In this document: one piece after another, positions 41,453-64,000 of the stretch
How positions within the stretch are numbered: position 1 is the first letter of the stretch
How the letters are laid out: every line of letters starts with the position of its first letter
NCBI GenBank assembly: GCA_963978895.1
Contig: OZ022238.1
Coordinates: 11,992,918-12,056,917 of the forward strand
DNA from: Erpobdella octoculata
Lineage: Eukaryota; Annelida; Clitellata; Hirudinida; Erpobdellidae
Reading direction: 5' to 3'
DNA: 64,000 nt
Translations under genes and position numbers: made by a program
Notes under the pieces: model-generated
What the model was told of the DNA's origin: nothing
The model's input: only the letters and a program-made list of their open reading frames with translations
Databases searched by the model: none

Positions 41453-43131
41453 AATTTCTGATGAACTGATGAAAACTCAATAAAAATTTTTATCCGCAAT
41501 GGCTGTTTTGCCTTCAAACACCTTGCGTGTAATCATCACCAGCGTTATGGCATTTTTTATTTTTTGCGTAAAACCTACAGAAATAAGATTGCAGCAGGAT
41601 TTTGAAATTTTAAAGTTCGATAGATGTCGCTAAAGTATTCAAAAGCAAAAATATTTTTTCAATAGACGTTATACTTTCATTCGGCAGGGGCTAAGGTGGG
41701 AGTGGACACCTCCTAAAGAAATTATTGGGGTCCTTTTCTAATAGGTTACATGACTAATGCTGGCTGGTATTTGTAGAACATTTCCTCTAACATTTTCTCA
41801 GTTGAACCGGGAGTGGAGTAGTCGTAGGTTATTTAAAAAAAACTTTTTTAAAAATTGTTATTAGGTATTTCTGGATGAAAAAGTGTTTAAGGTTTTGGAC
41901 ATTTTTGTAAAAAAGTACTTACGAACCTTTTTTCGATCATCAGCTATTTTCAGAAGAAAAGCTCAGCATTAGGAGAATAGATTTTTAAAAGTGAGAGTTA
42001 TTGAAACATTTTGACCTTCCGTGCTTTTGCTAATTTGACGCTCCTGGTCAGAGATATTTTTAAGATTTTTAGAAATTTCAAATTTTTTTCTTAAAACTGA
42101 TGACCGGGAAAAGGTTACTTTTTAAGACGCGAGTAATTCTTAAAAATTATAAGAACGTTTGTTCAAACTTTTATACCTATTTTTCAAAAATGTTTTAATT
42201 TTGCCAGAATTTCCAGCCCATTTTGTTTGAGCTTTATATTTAAGGTTTTTTCCGAATTTGGAACGGGGGGGGGGGCGCTTACGCCTATGATCATCATTAC
42301 ATAAAAAGTCATCGAAGATATGTGGGCCAAAATCGTTTATTCAGGGGCGAGTGCAGGGGGGGAGTCCTGGGGTCCGGACCTTCTTTTTCGTTGTAAAAAC
42401 TCAAGTAATTTAGCACTTTACAGAGTTGCATCACCCAAAAACCTAGACCTAGCTATTTGCCTAGGCTACAGCTACAGAGCAAAAGTTGTCATAACGTGTC
42501 TTCATCTTGTATTTCTTATTATTATACGACTTTATTTAACTTCATCTGTTTGTTGTATGTTTAATGGCTTGTTTTTTCAAGTTGAATTTTAGATCACAAA
42601 TCTTTATCCAATTGAGCTGAAACTTAAAATATAAATGTATTACCGTGACAATACAATATTTTTCTAAATTCAAGTCACCATAATGTTTAATAAAAATATA
42701 ATTAATAGAATCTTTAACATGATTGATATAATCCCACGTCATTTACGTACGAAAATCGTATATAGAAAAATTAAATAAATTGTACTTAAAAATATTTAAA
42801 ACTGCTAAAATTTGCTCAATTGATACACCAAATTATCTTTATAGCCAAATATTTTAATGTTAACTAGACAATTAGTTGGAAACTTTTATGATCGTATCAA
42901 GTTAACATACAAACAAATACCATTTATTTATATTTATGTACAGAAAATATTATAAGATTATATTTTTCTAAATAAAAAAATGTTTAAATTTAAAGAAATA
43001 ATTCTTTGATTTTTACTCTATTTTGTTCATATTTCTTTTTTACTAAAAGTTTTAGTCCGTAAAAATCAATCGCTAAAATCAAAGACTAAAAACTTAAAAA
43101 TAATGCTATTAAACAAAAGATTGGTAAAAAT
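41453..43131. other. Intergenic, decayed repeats
   Basis: Between 41690 and 42380 lie fragments with ATCATCAGCTATTTT, ACTGATGACCGGGAAAAGG and CAGGGGCGAGTGCAGGGGGG, resembling dispersed sequence near 10560, 11330, 13440 and 21900. The rest is AT-rich with nothing recognisable. Confidence 0.5.
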
Positions 43132-43280
43132 ACGCTTTTATTTAAATGCACTAAGAAAGATAAAATAAACTATCATAAAAGCGTAGGACACAATTTTTGC
43201 GTTCGTATGAGTGCTAAGGAAAGCGCCCAACGCATTTATGCTTACAATTCATTTTTTTAGTGCATTTAAATAAAAACGTC
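43132..43280. mobile_element. 149-bp palindromic MITE
   Basis: ACGCTTTTATTTAAATGCAC (plus TA) at the left is matched by its reverse complement, TAGTGCATTTAAATAAAAAC (plus GT), at the right with one mismatch. Confidence 0.75.
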
Positions 43281-44465
43281 ATAAGACAAAATTACTAGTT
43301 TTTACTTGTTTAGAACACTGTTATTGAGAATGTACAAATTAAATTATTTAAAATTTTAAGTTGATTGATATTTTGCTGTGAAATTTGACCAATCATTTAG
43401 TAGCATCATATTCGATATAACTGTTTAATAGTATTACTCATATGCTTATAGTTTGTAGGCTTACACATATAGGTACATTTCTTCTGTTGCATCTAATCAT
43501 GCCTTTATGATGGTATATCATGCGTTGTACAAAACTTGTCTCCAAAAAGGTCAATAAATTTAGCTACTTATATTACTTTGCTGGAAACTGCTACAGAAAT
43601 TCACTTTTCGAATGACTAAATATTGACCAAATATGTACGTCAAAACCATTGAATCCGACATAATAATGAAAAAACTTTTTTACCCACCGCGTTTTGGACT
43701 CCCTCTCTTTGCTAATCCTGTATCCACCCGTGTATACTGTTTTTCTTTTGCCGGGAACTAATTTACATAGTTTTCATGATTTAAACCGCAGACAGCCATA
43801 TAAGTTGCTAACAGATTGTTATTTAATAATTTAGGCTACCATCCGCTGTATTGGTTGTTATAAAAAAATAATGAATGGATTATTCATTTGCGTGAGGCTG
43901 TTGGTGGATCCGGAAAAAGAGAACCAGTCGACCAATCAATTTCGGCCATAGACATTGATTGACTCCCTTTCCATGTAAAAATAAAACGTGCAATACTGGA
44001 GAAAAGAGAGAAGGGAAAGGATAGAGAGAGGGAGAGATAGAGTAAAAGAGAGAAAGAGGGAAAGATAGAGTAAAAGAGAGAAAGAGAGATAACGAGAAGA
44101 TATATAAGGAGTTGTTAGATGAAATAATTAACGTCAGCTGCTTAATTAAGTTACACCGAGGAGCACAACACCGATTTGTCATTCACGCTGTTCTGCTTAT
44201 GCAATCTTTTTTATTTTATATATTTTCCTCCTTATTCTTATTTTACTTTTATTTTTAATCCTGTCTGACATTTCCGAAGTAATTGACTGAATAAACAGTT
44301 GAAGATAACACGGCTAATAGCCGTGGAAAACGTTTTACGAAGCAAATTAAAAAAGTCGAAATGAAAACTTATTTTCTGCTAAAAAAATTCAAACTTAAAA
44401 ACAGAAAAATTTTCAAACTCTTGAAACGTTTTCCGATGAAAAAACATTTTAGCGTTGCTAAAATG

Positions 44466-44590
44466 TCATGTTCATTCACCATATTATGTTCATTTAATAT
44501 GCCATGTTCATCTAACATGTCATATTTATCTAATATGTCATGTTCATAGAATAAGTCAAGTTCATAAAATATGTCATATTCATAGAATGT
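44466..44590. repeat. TGTCATGTTCATctAATA-type minisatellite
   Basis: About seven imperfect 18-bp units around ATGTCATGTTCAT. It keeps frames open on both strands (NMSCS and ELDxxYEHD) with no sign of a gene. Confidence 0.85.
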
Positions 44591-44721
44591 TTTGCAATTA
44601 TTTTTTATAAATTTCATTTTTATGAAAGTTAATTTTCTATAGGAATTTTTCCAATACTAGTTATCTAATATTTCTTTTCACTGATATTTGCATAAAACCA
44701 TCAATTGAAAATTGAAGAAAC

Positions 44722-44995
44722 AAAATGAATAAATGAATTAAACAAATGAACTAAACAAATGAATTAAACAAATAAATTAAGCAAATGAATTAAGCAAATA
44801 AATTGAAAAACATGAATTGAAAAAAATGAATTGAACAAATGAATTAAACAAATGAATTAAACAGATGAATTAAACAGATGAATTAAACAGATGAATAGAA
44901 GAAACGAATTAAGCAATTGAATTAAAGAAATGAATTAAAGAAAGGAATTGAAAGAATGAATTAAAGAAAGATATTGAAGAAAGAAATTGAGCAAG
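44722..44995. repeat. 14-bp repeat AATGAATTAAACAA
   Basis: About twenty imperfect units of AATGAATTAAACAA drifting to AATGAATTAAAGAA and GAAATTGAAGA at the right end. Confidence 0.9.
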
Positions 44996-45678
44996 TGAAA
45001 GACTGATTATTATAATTCTTCTTATGGAAAAACTTGCAGCCAGGAACTGAAAAGCTTAAAAAGCTATTTATACCCTTCCAGAGATATTAAATTCTTCTTT
45101 AAGTAGGATCTATAAATAGATTGCAATGAATGTGTTTGATTAAATTCTTAGTTCTTTTCATAAGACTTTCAATAAAAACAAATAAAATTAAATAATTTTT
45201 GTTTAAAATTTTTTAATTTAAATAAAATATATTAACTCAACTGGCACGTGATCAAAATAGGCGAAATTGATAAAATATTAAAGACACGTGATAATTCGTC
45301 AGCTGCTTTAAGATAAATAGTTAGTGAGCTTGTTAGTTAAATCATAATTGTTAGTTGGTTAGTTTTTCTTATTCACGAGGCTGGTTACAGCTGAACAGTT
45401 CCTCTTAGGAACTAAATATGGAAACTTAATAATTTATTATTTGTAACAACTAATCAGCTGACCAATTAATTCACTATCTTTCCCTATTCTCTCCATGTTT
45501 CCAGATTATTAACGATAGGATAGGTTGCTTATGACTGTCTGGTCACATTCATCAATAGTAAAATACTCGCTCTGTATGTGAAAAACTGTGATCGGAGTGG
45601 GAGAGTATTAAGGAGAATAAGTGAATGCTGGAAGAGATAGTGGTAGTGGTGATGATAATGATGATGATTGTTATATAT

Positions 45679-47115
45679 CAGGGCTGCCCAACCCGGTGAT
45701 CGCGATCTAGCAATCGATCGCGACACGAATTTCGGTCCATCGTCTACTAAAAACTAAAAATGTAAAATTTTAAAAAATAATTGTGCCAACTAAAAAAATA
45801 TATTTTAAGTATGAAATTAAAGATTTATGGTACCTAATTAAATTGAGAAACATATACTGTCTTTGCAGTTAAATTTATTTTGGGTAGCTCTTATTTTATT
45901 TACACGAGCGACATCTTTTTTACAAACTTTTATTTAGGTAACAAACTCTGTTTGTGTGGGTGTGGTTTATCTGTACGCAAATCAAATTTAAGCAGCTTTT
46001 TGACTAGCTAGGAAGCTGAAACTTTCAGCATAGCTTTATATTGGATGACAATACATGATTCAATTCCAAAAAAAACTTAATTTGAACATCTTTCGTATTT
46101 CTAAATTGAGTGTATTTGAAATCAAAGTTTGTCTCGCTGGTATACGAATACTTAAGAATCAAATTGCTGCACGTTTGACCTAAATCAGATGGATATTGAG
46201 ATGGAAACAATTAAAATCCAAAATGATTTATATTTGCAATCGCAAACAAACATTTGGAAGTATACAAAAGAGAAATACCCGATTTTGACATACACAGCTT
46301 CGGTTCCACATATTTGGCAGAATCCGCTTTTTCAGACATGAATCTTATTAAATCATATATCAGAAATTTTTTAACAGCTATTCCCCTTGATAATGTTTAA
46401 GATTATCCTTGTCGTCATATAATCCTGTTTTTGAAAAAATTGCTGAGTCAATCCAGTGCCAAATATCACATTAATATATGTTTTTTTCTTATGTTTTTAA
46501 GCAATTTAAAATTTTTTAGTAAACATTTTTATTTGCTTAAATTTTTTGTTATGATTTTATTTTTTTGTATATATTTTTTTAAATTTTAAAATGAAGTTAA
46601 ATAAACCGAAGTTATACCAATTGAAGACATGAATTTTTTGGACATGGATAGATCTCGAGGTAGTTGGATTAAAAAAAGTAAATTAAAAACGAATTTTTAA
46701 TACCAATGCTCTTATATGTAATTAAAACACAAATTTTGCAATCAATTTTTTCTTATATTACTCTTTTATTTTATATTAAAGTCGAAATATCTTAATTATA
46801 TCGAAATATCGAAATTAATTAAAATTAACTAAATTAATTAACTTATTGTAAAACTAATAATTGAATATTGCATTGTCTTCTATTTTGAGCATGTATGCAA
46901 AATTTGAAAAAATCTATCATCAGGAAGTGACTCAAAAATTGATTGCAAGATTTGAAACAGACAGAGAAACAGACAGACAGAGAAACAAACAGACAGACAG
47001 AGAAGCAAACAGACAGACAGAGAAACAAACAGACAGACAGAGAAACAGAGACGACGAGTTAATAAAATCATTGGTAAAAAGTAGATCTTTAGTATAAAAA
47101 GGTTCGGCAGCCCTG
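45679..47115 (+). mobile_element. 1437-bp hAT element with transposase relic
   Basis: Ends CAGGGCTGCCCAACC and, on the other strand, CAGGGCTGCCGAACC (14/15). They are flanked on both sides by TTATATAT, a perfect 8-bp duplication but in TA-rich context. A relic at 46254-46397 reads VYKREIPDFDIHSFGSTYLA and ESAFSDMNLIKSYIRNFLTA, the C-terminal region of ZBED-type hAT transposases. The left part contains the repeat also seen at 9960-10150. The right part (46680-47075) is nearly identical to 7868-8215 within a different element and ends in an ACAGACAGAGAAAC tract. Confidence 0.9.
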
Positions 47116-47162
<47 letters not shown>

Positions 47163-47579
47163 TATATATCTAAAATATAAATTATTATTAATCTATACTA
47201 AAGAAAAGCGCATCACAGACTTAGACTGTAGCTATGTAAACATTCATATATTATTATCCAATTCGTTATTTAATCAATCACCTATTCTGAAAACATACTT
47301 TTGATTTTTGGGTCATATAATAAACGACATAACAATTGATGACGAAGGATGAAGACAAAACTCACAATGAAACAACTTATCGCATTCTTATAGAAGTTAG
47401 CTAAAGCAAAAAAAGAACATCATCAATAAATGGAAATGAGGTAAGAAAGAATGAAACAAGCGGAAGAAACAAACACAGACAAATAGCGTTACCTTTTAAG
47501 CAAAACGCACAAATTGAACAAATCGAACAAACAAAGCATACTTAACCACCGTCTGAAAACTGCCAACGGTTGGATCATC
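47116..47579. other. Spacer with (TA)n tract
   Basis: TA repeat at 47116-47158, then AT-rich sequence up to the minus-strand terminal exon. TTTATT-type polyadenylation signals for that minus-strand gene may lie at about 47425 (read on the minus strand), but none is decisive. Confidence 0.5.
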
Positions 47580-57965
<10,386 letters not shown>

Positions 57966-58491
57966 CTGCTAATATTAAACTAAAATGCAGCTATTTAAAC
58001 ATTTAGCTAACCGTCTGCCATATTCTTCTATGACATAAACAATAGATCAGCGATTAAAAGAAATCACAAAAATTACTAAATACAATATAAATAAATATAA
58101 CTAAATTGACAAATAAAATGATTTAAAGTAATCAAATTTTTCCAATTTATAACAAAAAACAAAAAATAAATTTAAAAAATACGAAAAAAAAACAAAACAA
58201 AATTGTAGTCAAAAAAATTTTGTTTTCAAATTGTTCTTATCTTAAAAATATTTCCATCAGCAGGTTCTTCAGGGATGTTATCTTATTCATAACTGAACTG
58301 CTGGGTTAATGTGATGAAGAATGGAGTGGAAGAAATTTATAAAAAATGAAAATTAAAGCATTTAATAAAAAATAACAATAATTATTCGAAAATTAAACAA
58401 TCAACAGCAAATAGTTAAATATAATGAAATATATGAAAAAAAAGAGAGAGGAAGAAAGAGAAAAAAAGCATACTCTGTAAGAAAATAGGAG

Positions 58492-58492
<1 letters not shown>

Positions 58493-58577
<85 letters not shown>
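58493..58577. repeat. (TA)n microsatellite
   Basis: About 85 bp of nearly pure TA dinucleotides. Confidence 0.97.
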
Positions 58578-58581
<4 letters not shown>

Positions 58582-59880
58582 TTTATATATATTGTAAAAT
58601 AATTTTTTATGCAATATAAATGTATTTAAAAGTGTTGTTATCATGGCTTTTAAAGCAGTATTATGTAAAACTAATAATGAAAATGTTGACGCTGTACAAA
58701 AATAACTCTTCCCAGAGTAATTAGAAAGTTTGAATATTAAATATTATCACATTCATCAGTTAATGTAGGTAAACCAAAAACATTGTAAATAAAGAATAAT
58801 TCAGAACATTTTCTGCAAACAAGTTTTCCAAATGTTTCGAAATATTTCGGATTTACGACGAAATTGAAGAAAAAATCGTTTGAACATCTGACACAAAAAC
58901 ATGCCGTCTCTATTTATAGTTTATGTCTTTAGATAATTAAATTTTTATTTTATTAACTGAGATAAGTTACCTCTCTCGAAAAATCTCAACTCACCTTTTT
59001 CAACAAAAAATAAGACAACTTTTTCTAATTTAATTATATAGTCTTATAAATTTCTTAGGTTACAAAATAAAGAAAGTTTTATTTAGTTGATCATTTGTGA
59101 AATTGGATTTTTGAAATTATTTAAAAATGGTGTAGTTGCATAAGCTTGATCAGTTTTTTTTATTCTGTATCGATGATCTGCAATTGAACCACCAGTGCTC
59201 AACTGTTCCGCAGTATATATGCCCCACACAATTTTCTTTTCACAAAACGATAACAAAATCTTATTATGAAGCATATTCCTATAGCAACTGTGCAATCATC
59301 TAATCATAAATACTTTCAATCAATCAACTCTTGAATTGATACATTGCTATTTACGAAGATTCTTTCAATAGCGCTCGGTTTTCATCCAATAGTGGAAAAA
59401 AATGAAAATGAAAGCTGGAGACGTAGTGAAAAAAAGTGGAAAAATTCCAGAGAAAGAAACCAAAGTAAAAAAAAATTCACTTACAAAGGAATGCTTTACA
59501 GAAAAAGTAACAAAAAACCGTAAAAAATTCTTTTTTTAAAATCCCTTATAGACTTCTAAATACTTAATATGTGAAATATGTGAAGATTAAAAATTTAGGA
59601 AACTTTCGAATCAATATGAAATAAACAACTTTTTTATTATGTATTTTTTAATTTAAAAATTGATTATCGCTTTTGTTAAATAAACTAAAAATTAGTAGTT
59701 TGTCTACATAAAAGATTTAATTTTTAAAACGTTTTATAGGTTTAATTGATTTGTTTTATAATTCACTCAACGTTTGTCTAATCAATCTGAAAATTTAAAA
59801 AATTGAAAGTCCGCAGCTACAAATAAACTCAAAAAAGTTCAAATCGATTTGATAACTAAAGTGAAGATAATTTTTTTAAG
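58578..59880. other. Intergenic or intronic AT-rich DNA, nothing recognised
   Basis: No exon with plausible borders, repeat or family resemblance was seen on either strand. The longest minus-strand frame, 59295-59083, has no features. Confidence 0.5.
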
Positions 59881-59899
59881 TGGTAAAGGGTCCCAACGT

Positions 59900-60801
59900 T
59901 TGGTTCAAGCAAGCAAGCAGACACGGTGAAGTTAAAATAAAGGATTTAAAAAGATTGACTAACATTAGGAGATCATAAACATAACTTAGTGCTGTAAAAG
60001 ATCTTTTAAATATGACGTTGAGGAGCAATTTTTAATTTTAAACATAATAAGACAAATTTATTAAACACTGTGCTAAGAAAAAAATAAAAAGAGAAAATTA
60101 ACATAAAAGTCGTCAGCATAAATTTGACTATTAAAAAAGAAAAAAGATATAAATTAGGAAGTTCAGAAAAATAAAATATAAAAGGTAAAAAACCAAGAAT
60201 AGAAGCTTGAAGCTCACTTTAAGTAGAAAAGACAGCAGCAGAATTAGAAAATTCAATAACAAAATAAAATTATCAAATGCAGATGAAAAATCAAGACAGA
60301 GAAGTAAATTTAAATCAATAACGTTTAGTAATAGTAAAAGGAAAGTTAACTAACGTTTAAGAAAAATCAAATTAAAAATAAAATAATAATCAGAAAAATG
60401 TAAACAAAGATTATTTATATTAGAAAATGGTGAAGAATTAGTAAGATCTAGAGTATTGTCAAATTCGTGAGTAGTTAATTCATCGTGTTTAAAGAGATAT
60501 AAAGTAAACAGAATTTCTTAAATTTAACAACATAAAAATCAGGTTTATTTACATTGATATCAAAGCACCAAAAAAATAAAATGATGAAGATAAAAGAAAT
60601 AAAAAGTCAAAAAGCTCTGAATATTTTCCAGAAATTGTTGTGTAGAACAATTTGAAAGCTCAAAATTTCCTCAAAGAAAGAAAATCCAACCAATTTCAAA
60701 ACACTCGCAAGCCGAAACACCAAGCCGTTACGCAGAAGTGGAACCAAGTCATTTTCCATGACAACACCAAGATAAGACAAGTCAAAGCAATGAATCCCCA
60801 A
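59900..60801 (-). pseudogene. Heavily decayed LINE reverse transcriptase
   Basis: On the minus strand the block LLLCLDFSSAFDNFILL (about 60320-60262) matches the conserved D.S.AFD motif of non-LTR reverse transcriptases. The minus-strand frame 60801-60607, which would be N-terminal to it, has no stop but no clear motif. Many stops and A/T-rich degeneration mark an old copy. Confidence 0.5.
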
Positions 60802-60899
60802 GACAAAACATCATCAAGACAAAACATCGATTTATACAGAAAAAATAATTGTTTTCATTTTGTAGAATAAATATTAAATACAGAAAAATGAAACAGTTA

Positions 60900-62340
60900 G
60901 AAAATTCTTTTTAAATAGTACTTTTTAAAAACCGTAATGTTTTTAATTGTAGTTTAGTCATTTTACTGGAATGAGATCTCATAATTAATCCACTTTAATA
61001 AAAAAATTCAATTAGAGCAGTTGCAGCTGGAATATACATCACAACCTAGAAAACAAAAGCTATTACATTTCATACTTGCACTTTTTATATATGTATCTAA
61101 TATCACTATTACAGATTAAAATATTGTATCAATGCATTTAGCATGACAGTTAAATTAGCAGGAAATGCTTATAGTCTTGGAGATACTGTTTATACAAAAA
61201 AAAAACAAATAAAGTTTGTGTTTGTTCGGTTCAGGACAACTAATGTTAGCCTCATATCTTTTTTCATCATTGAAATTAGCTCATCACAAAGTTTTTGATG
61301 AGTTTATTTTATAAAATCTATCAGTTTGTTTGAAAATATAAATATAACTCAGAATAAAACTATTGAAAAATATATACAAGTAGTTTTATCACATTTTCAA
61401 ATATTCTCGACTTCAATATTTCTTGGTAATAAACTGATATTGCGTGGGTCAAATCAAGGATGCCTGCAGTCAAATAGATATTGTTTAAAAATTTTAAATC
61501 TTTTACAGTATTTTTGTTAGATCATTAGAAAGTGGTAGTTTGAGTTATTATATACTTTTTGAAGTCTTTGGTGTAAGCTTTTTACAACGATCTAACCATT
61601 TGCATTTGAAGTTTTATCTTTAATACAAAACTTACCAATACCTGTTGAGAATTATCAATAATGGAGACCACATTGCTGTTTTAAATTATTCTCGGAAAAA
61701 TTAATGTGTGAACAATTGAAACAGGGCCATAAACAGCTACGGAGCCGGAGAAACCCAAACTTTCCAGCTTTGATCAGACCCCTTCAAGTTTCACCTAGAA
61801 TGACCTAGATCTTCCCGGTTTTGTGTTGTTGTCCAGTTCAATTTCATACGACTTACAAATATTAACTCCATCTATGGGCTGTTTTTTTATTTTGGTTTGT
61901 CTACTGAGTTACCTAAGCATTGTCCCCTAATAATATACTAGTTCAAATGTACATGACAGTTTTAATGACACTCATTGTTTAACAACGTTTATCGCTGAGA
62001 CATCCAACTTAATAAGTACAGAAAATTTGCACAGTCCCCCCCCCCAAAAGAAATTTCTGGATCATCACTTCACAATTCCTGGTTTCAACACCGATTCAAA
62101 AAGCTAATCCAGTTTTAAGTTTGCTTAAATATAGGCAAAATAAAATTGTTCACTGATTAATTGTTTGAGATTTGTTTTGATAAAACATTGAAGTTTTGTA
62201 AAAGATCTTTAAAGAATTCTGAAAGCGCCAGCGAAGCGATGCGAATTGCCACAGCAATATCGACAATCGTGAACTAAACCTGGTTTCAATGGTGCTCTTG
62301 ATATAGACAGACAACCACTATATTCAACGAACCAGCAACC
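60900..62340. other. Non-coding DNA with a possible decayed element end
   Basis: CAGGGCCATAAACAGCTACG followed by GAGCCGGAGAAACCC (61725-61760) is GC-rich and looks like a mobile-element terminus, but no partner end was found. Open stretches on both strands around 62220-62285 could not be assigned to an exon. Confidence 0.4.
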
Positions 62341-62355
62341 ACAACCACTGTTAAA

Positions 62356-62650
62356 ATCCTCCTCTTTCTCTTCCTCATCATCATTTTCATTATAAGCATC
62401 ACCAACATCAATATCATCACCACCACAACTACCAATATCATCATCATAACCATTATTTTTATCTTTATCATCATCACCAACTTCATTACCTACATCATCA
62501 CCATTTTCATTACCATCATCATCACAATCTTCGTCACCATCATCTACAACACCATATCCATTGCTATTATTATTACCATCTTCATTATCGTCGTCATCAT
62601 CATCTTCATCATCATCGTCGTCGTCATCACCACCATCATCATTATCACTA
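62356..62650. repeat. CAT/CAC trinucleotide-rich tract
   Basis: Imperfect ATCATCACC repeats over about 300 bp; a 46-codon frame follows at 62653-62793 but has no support as a gene. Confidence 0.9.
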
Positions 62651-62994
62651 CAATGTCAAAGCACAGCTACCTGGATAAACACGGAAACGCTAGACGCACT
62701 GGTCCAACATTAATCACGAATGCTTCCAAAGAGCTTTCCAGTTTAAAAACAACAACTACAAAAACAAGCCGCAATGAACTACCACAACAATAAGAAAGTC
62801 GAAAGTGATTCTGCCATTACAACCGTTTAAAGATCGTTGTATGAAGGAGGAAAAATGATGTTAAATATTTTTACCTGAACTTCTGCCTCATTTCACAAGT
62901 TGTAAGTTTCAAAACACTTTGGAGCAAATCAAATTTTTAATTAAAGTTGTTTCATAAAAAATCTTATAAAGGTAGAGGAGAAAACGCAAACTGA

Positions 62995-63120
62995 AAATTG
63001 AGAAAAAAGAAAGAAAGAAACAAAGAGAAAATGTCAAAGAGATAAACAGAGGGAGGGAGAAAAAAAAGATAAGAAAAAAAGTAAGAAACAGAAACAGAAA
63101 GAAAGAGAACAGGAGAATTA
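62995..63120. repeat. Polypurine (GAAA)n-type tract
   Basis: Purine-rich AGAAAGAAAGAAAC units; the minus-strand frames of F, S and L over it are artefacts. Confidence 0.85.
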
Positions 63121-63865
63121 ATTGGCTGATACGCATGGGAATAGGATGGCAAAGTGGAAATAATTTCACAGTTCGAAGATTATATGCAATAAAGACATGC
63201 GTTTCGAACGTTTCCAAGTGACATTTGCTTACAAAAAAATGCTTGGCTGGTTTCAACTTTCTATAACTGGTTTGTTATATATCATAGTTTTATCACTTTA
63301 ACTGCATTTTTTTCAAATTTTTCCATTTTACACTTCTGTTCTCAGATTTTCCATCTCTCCCAGTTGGTACATTTCCAATATTTTATAGACAAATTTGATT
63401 TTAATTCTTTAACTTTGCGTCTTTTTTCTCTCTTCTTATTGTTATATTTTTAACATTTTCTTTCTTATGATTTGCTATCAGGTTATTTATAAGCACACAA
63501 ACGTCTGGAAGTCCTCATGCATGTCTTCCTTGTCAGAATGTAGTGCAGCGTTGCTTTTATTTGCGAACATATTTCCACTCTGTCCCTTCTTTCTTGGAAG
63601 AGAATACAAAAAGTGTTGGAAGGGAAGAGAGAAATATGTCGTGTTTTCAATACAAATATCCGTGTATGAGTAAATAAATTCACTTTTGTTTGAGAGCGTG
63701 TAGAAAAAGGTTTGTACGCACGTGACTATGGAGGTTTATGTGCAGTATTGTGGAGGTTTATGTGCACTATTGTAGAAATTGAATGGTGCACATTTCCCCC
63801 ATCGGATACGCTCTAAAGAGTAAACTATTTAAAGATTTTTTTTCGTTGTAAATAAATGTAATATT

Positions 63866-64000
63866 TTGAACATAGTGACCATTCCTTGAATACCACACAG
63901 TGACCATTCTTTTAATACCACAGTGACCATTTTTTCAATACCACACAGTGACCATTCCTTCAATATCACACATTGAACATTTTTTCAAAACCACACAGTG
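63866..64000. repeat. Minisatellite CACAGTGACCATTCCTTCAA, runs off the window edge
   Basis: Five units of about 27 bp, CACAGTGACCATTCCTTCAA followed by TACCA, with the last unit cut by the window end. A related pair of 24-bp units (GGAGGTTTATGTGCA-GTATTGT) occurs just before at 63730-63775. Confidence 0.93.

Noticed and set aside
62217..62290. Possible exon on either strand (SASEAMRIATAISTIVN on plus, FTIVDIAVAIRIASLALS on minus)
   Set aside because: Both strands are open over a short span, borders are weak and neither joins a neighbouring exon in phase.
62653..62793. 46-codon frame from ATG after the CAT tract
   Set aside because: No splice support or recognisable domain; it is a chance continuation of a trinucleotide repeat.

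Overview
The window is AT-rich animal nuclear DNA with spliced genes, GT-AG introns of 80 bp to about 5 kb, many microsatellites and a heavy load of decayed transposons. Nothing bacterial or plasmid-like is present. Intron-rich CLASP, tetraspanin and GFI1/Senseless genes mark it as bilaterian. The compositional style suits a spiralian such as an annelid or mollusc, but that is inference; the species cannot be read from the window.

Five host genes can be supported. (1) 130-4486, + strand: the 3' end of a CLASP microtubule-rescue factor, covering the linker and C-terminal TOG/HEAT domain and ending in the family tail MKLLNLYIKRA. (2) 7361-19551, +: a complete-looking tetraspanin of at least eight exons. 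(3) 23699-29776, +: the 3' part of an unrecognised, charged, coiled-coil-like protein. (4) 34946-38618, +: a GFI1/Senseless transcription factor with four C2H2 fingers encoded by two exons. (5) 47580-57965, -: the last two or three exons of an unrecognised gene whose 5' part is not found. These genes have unrelated functions; the layout is ordinary gene order, not an operon or pathway cluster.

The rest is mostly mobile DNA. hAT-superfamily elements dominate: a CCCGAA-repeat element in the last CLASP intron (2786-3989), a GGGCC-rich element (7764-8762), an internally deleted ZBED-type element with a readable BED finger and dimerisation region (20564-21842), a 685-bp element inserted with an 8-bp target duplication inside the dimerisation region of another hAT transposase (26576-27260), and a 1437-bp element with a transposase relic (45679-47115). 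A different transposase-like pseudogene lies on the minus strand at 24680-25970. Smaller inverted-repeat elements lie at 9394-9838, 34296-34519, 40561-41452 and 43132-43280, and a foldback element with roughly 600-bp arms lies at 13859-15491. Non-LTR retrotransposon fragments occur at 28225-28830, 56430-57060 and 59900-60801. tRNA-derived SINEs occur at 1727-1900, 37307-37390 (3' part only) and 55562-55796. The SINE and one LINE fragment share a 3' hairpin that shows compensatory changes, which is good evidence for a LINE-SINE partnership.

Simple-sequence tracts are very large: (TCAC)n of about 640 bp, (TTCATG)n of about 280 bp, (ATGT)n of about 390 bp, polypyrimidine of about 410 bp and several (TA)n tracts. 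Most long open frames over these tracts are repeat artefacts. I found no convincing new multi-gene system. The best leads are the LINE/SINE hairpin, the nested hAT insertion, a possible 22-residue cassette exon in the CLASP TOG domain, the two unidentified genes and the mirrored ACTGATCCC arrays around the (ATGT)n tract.
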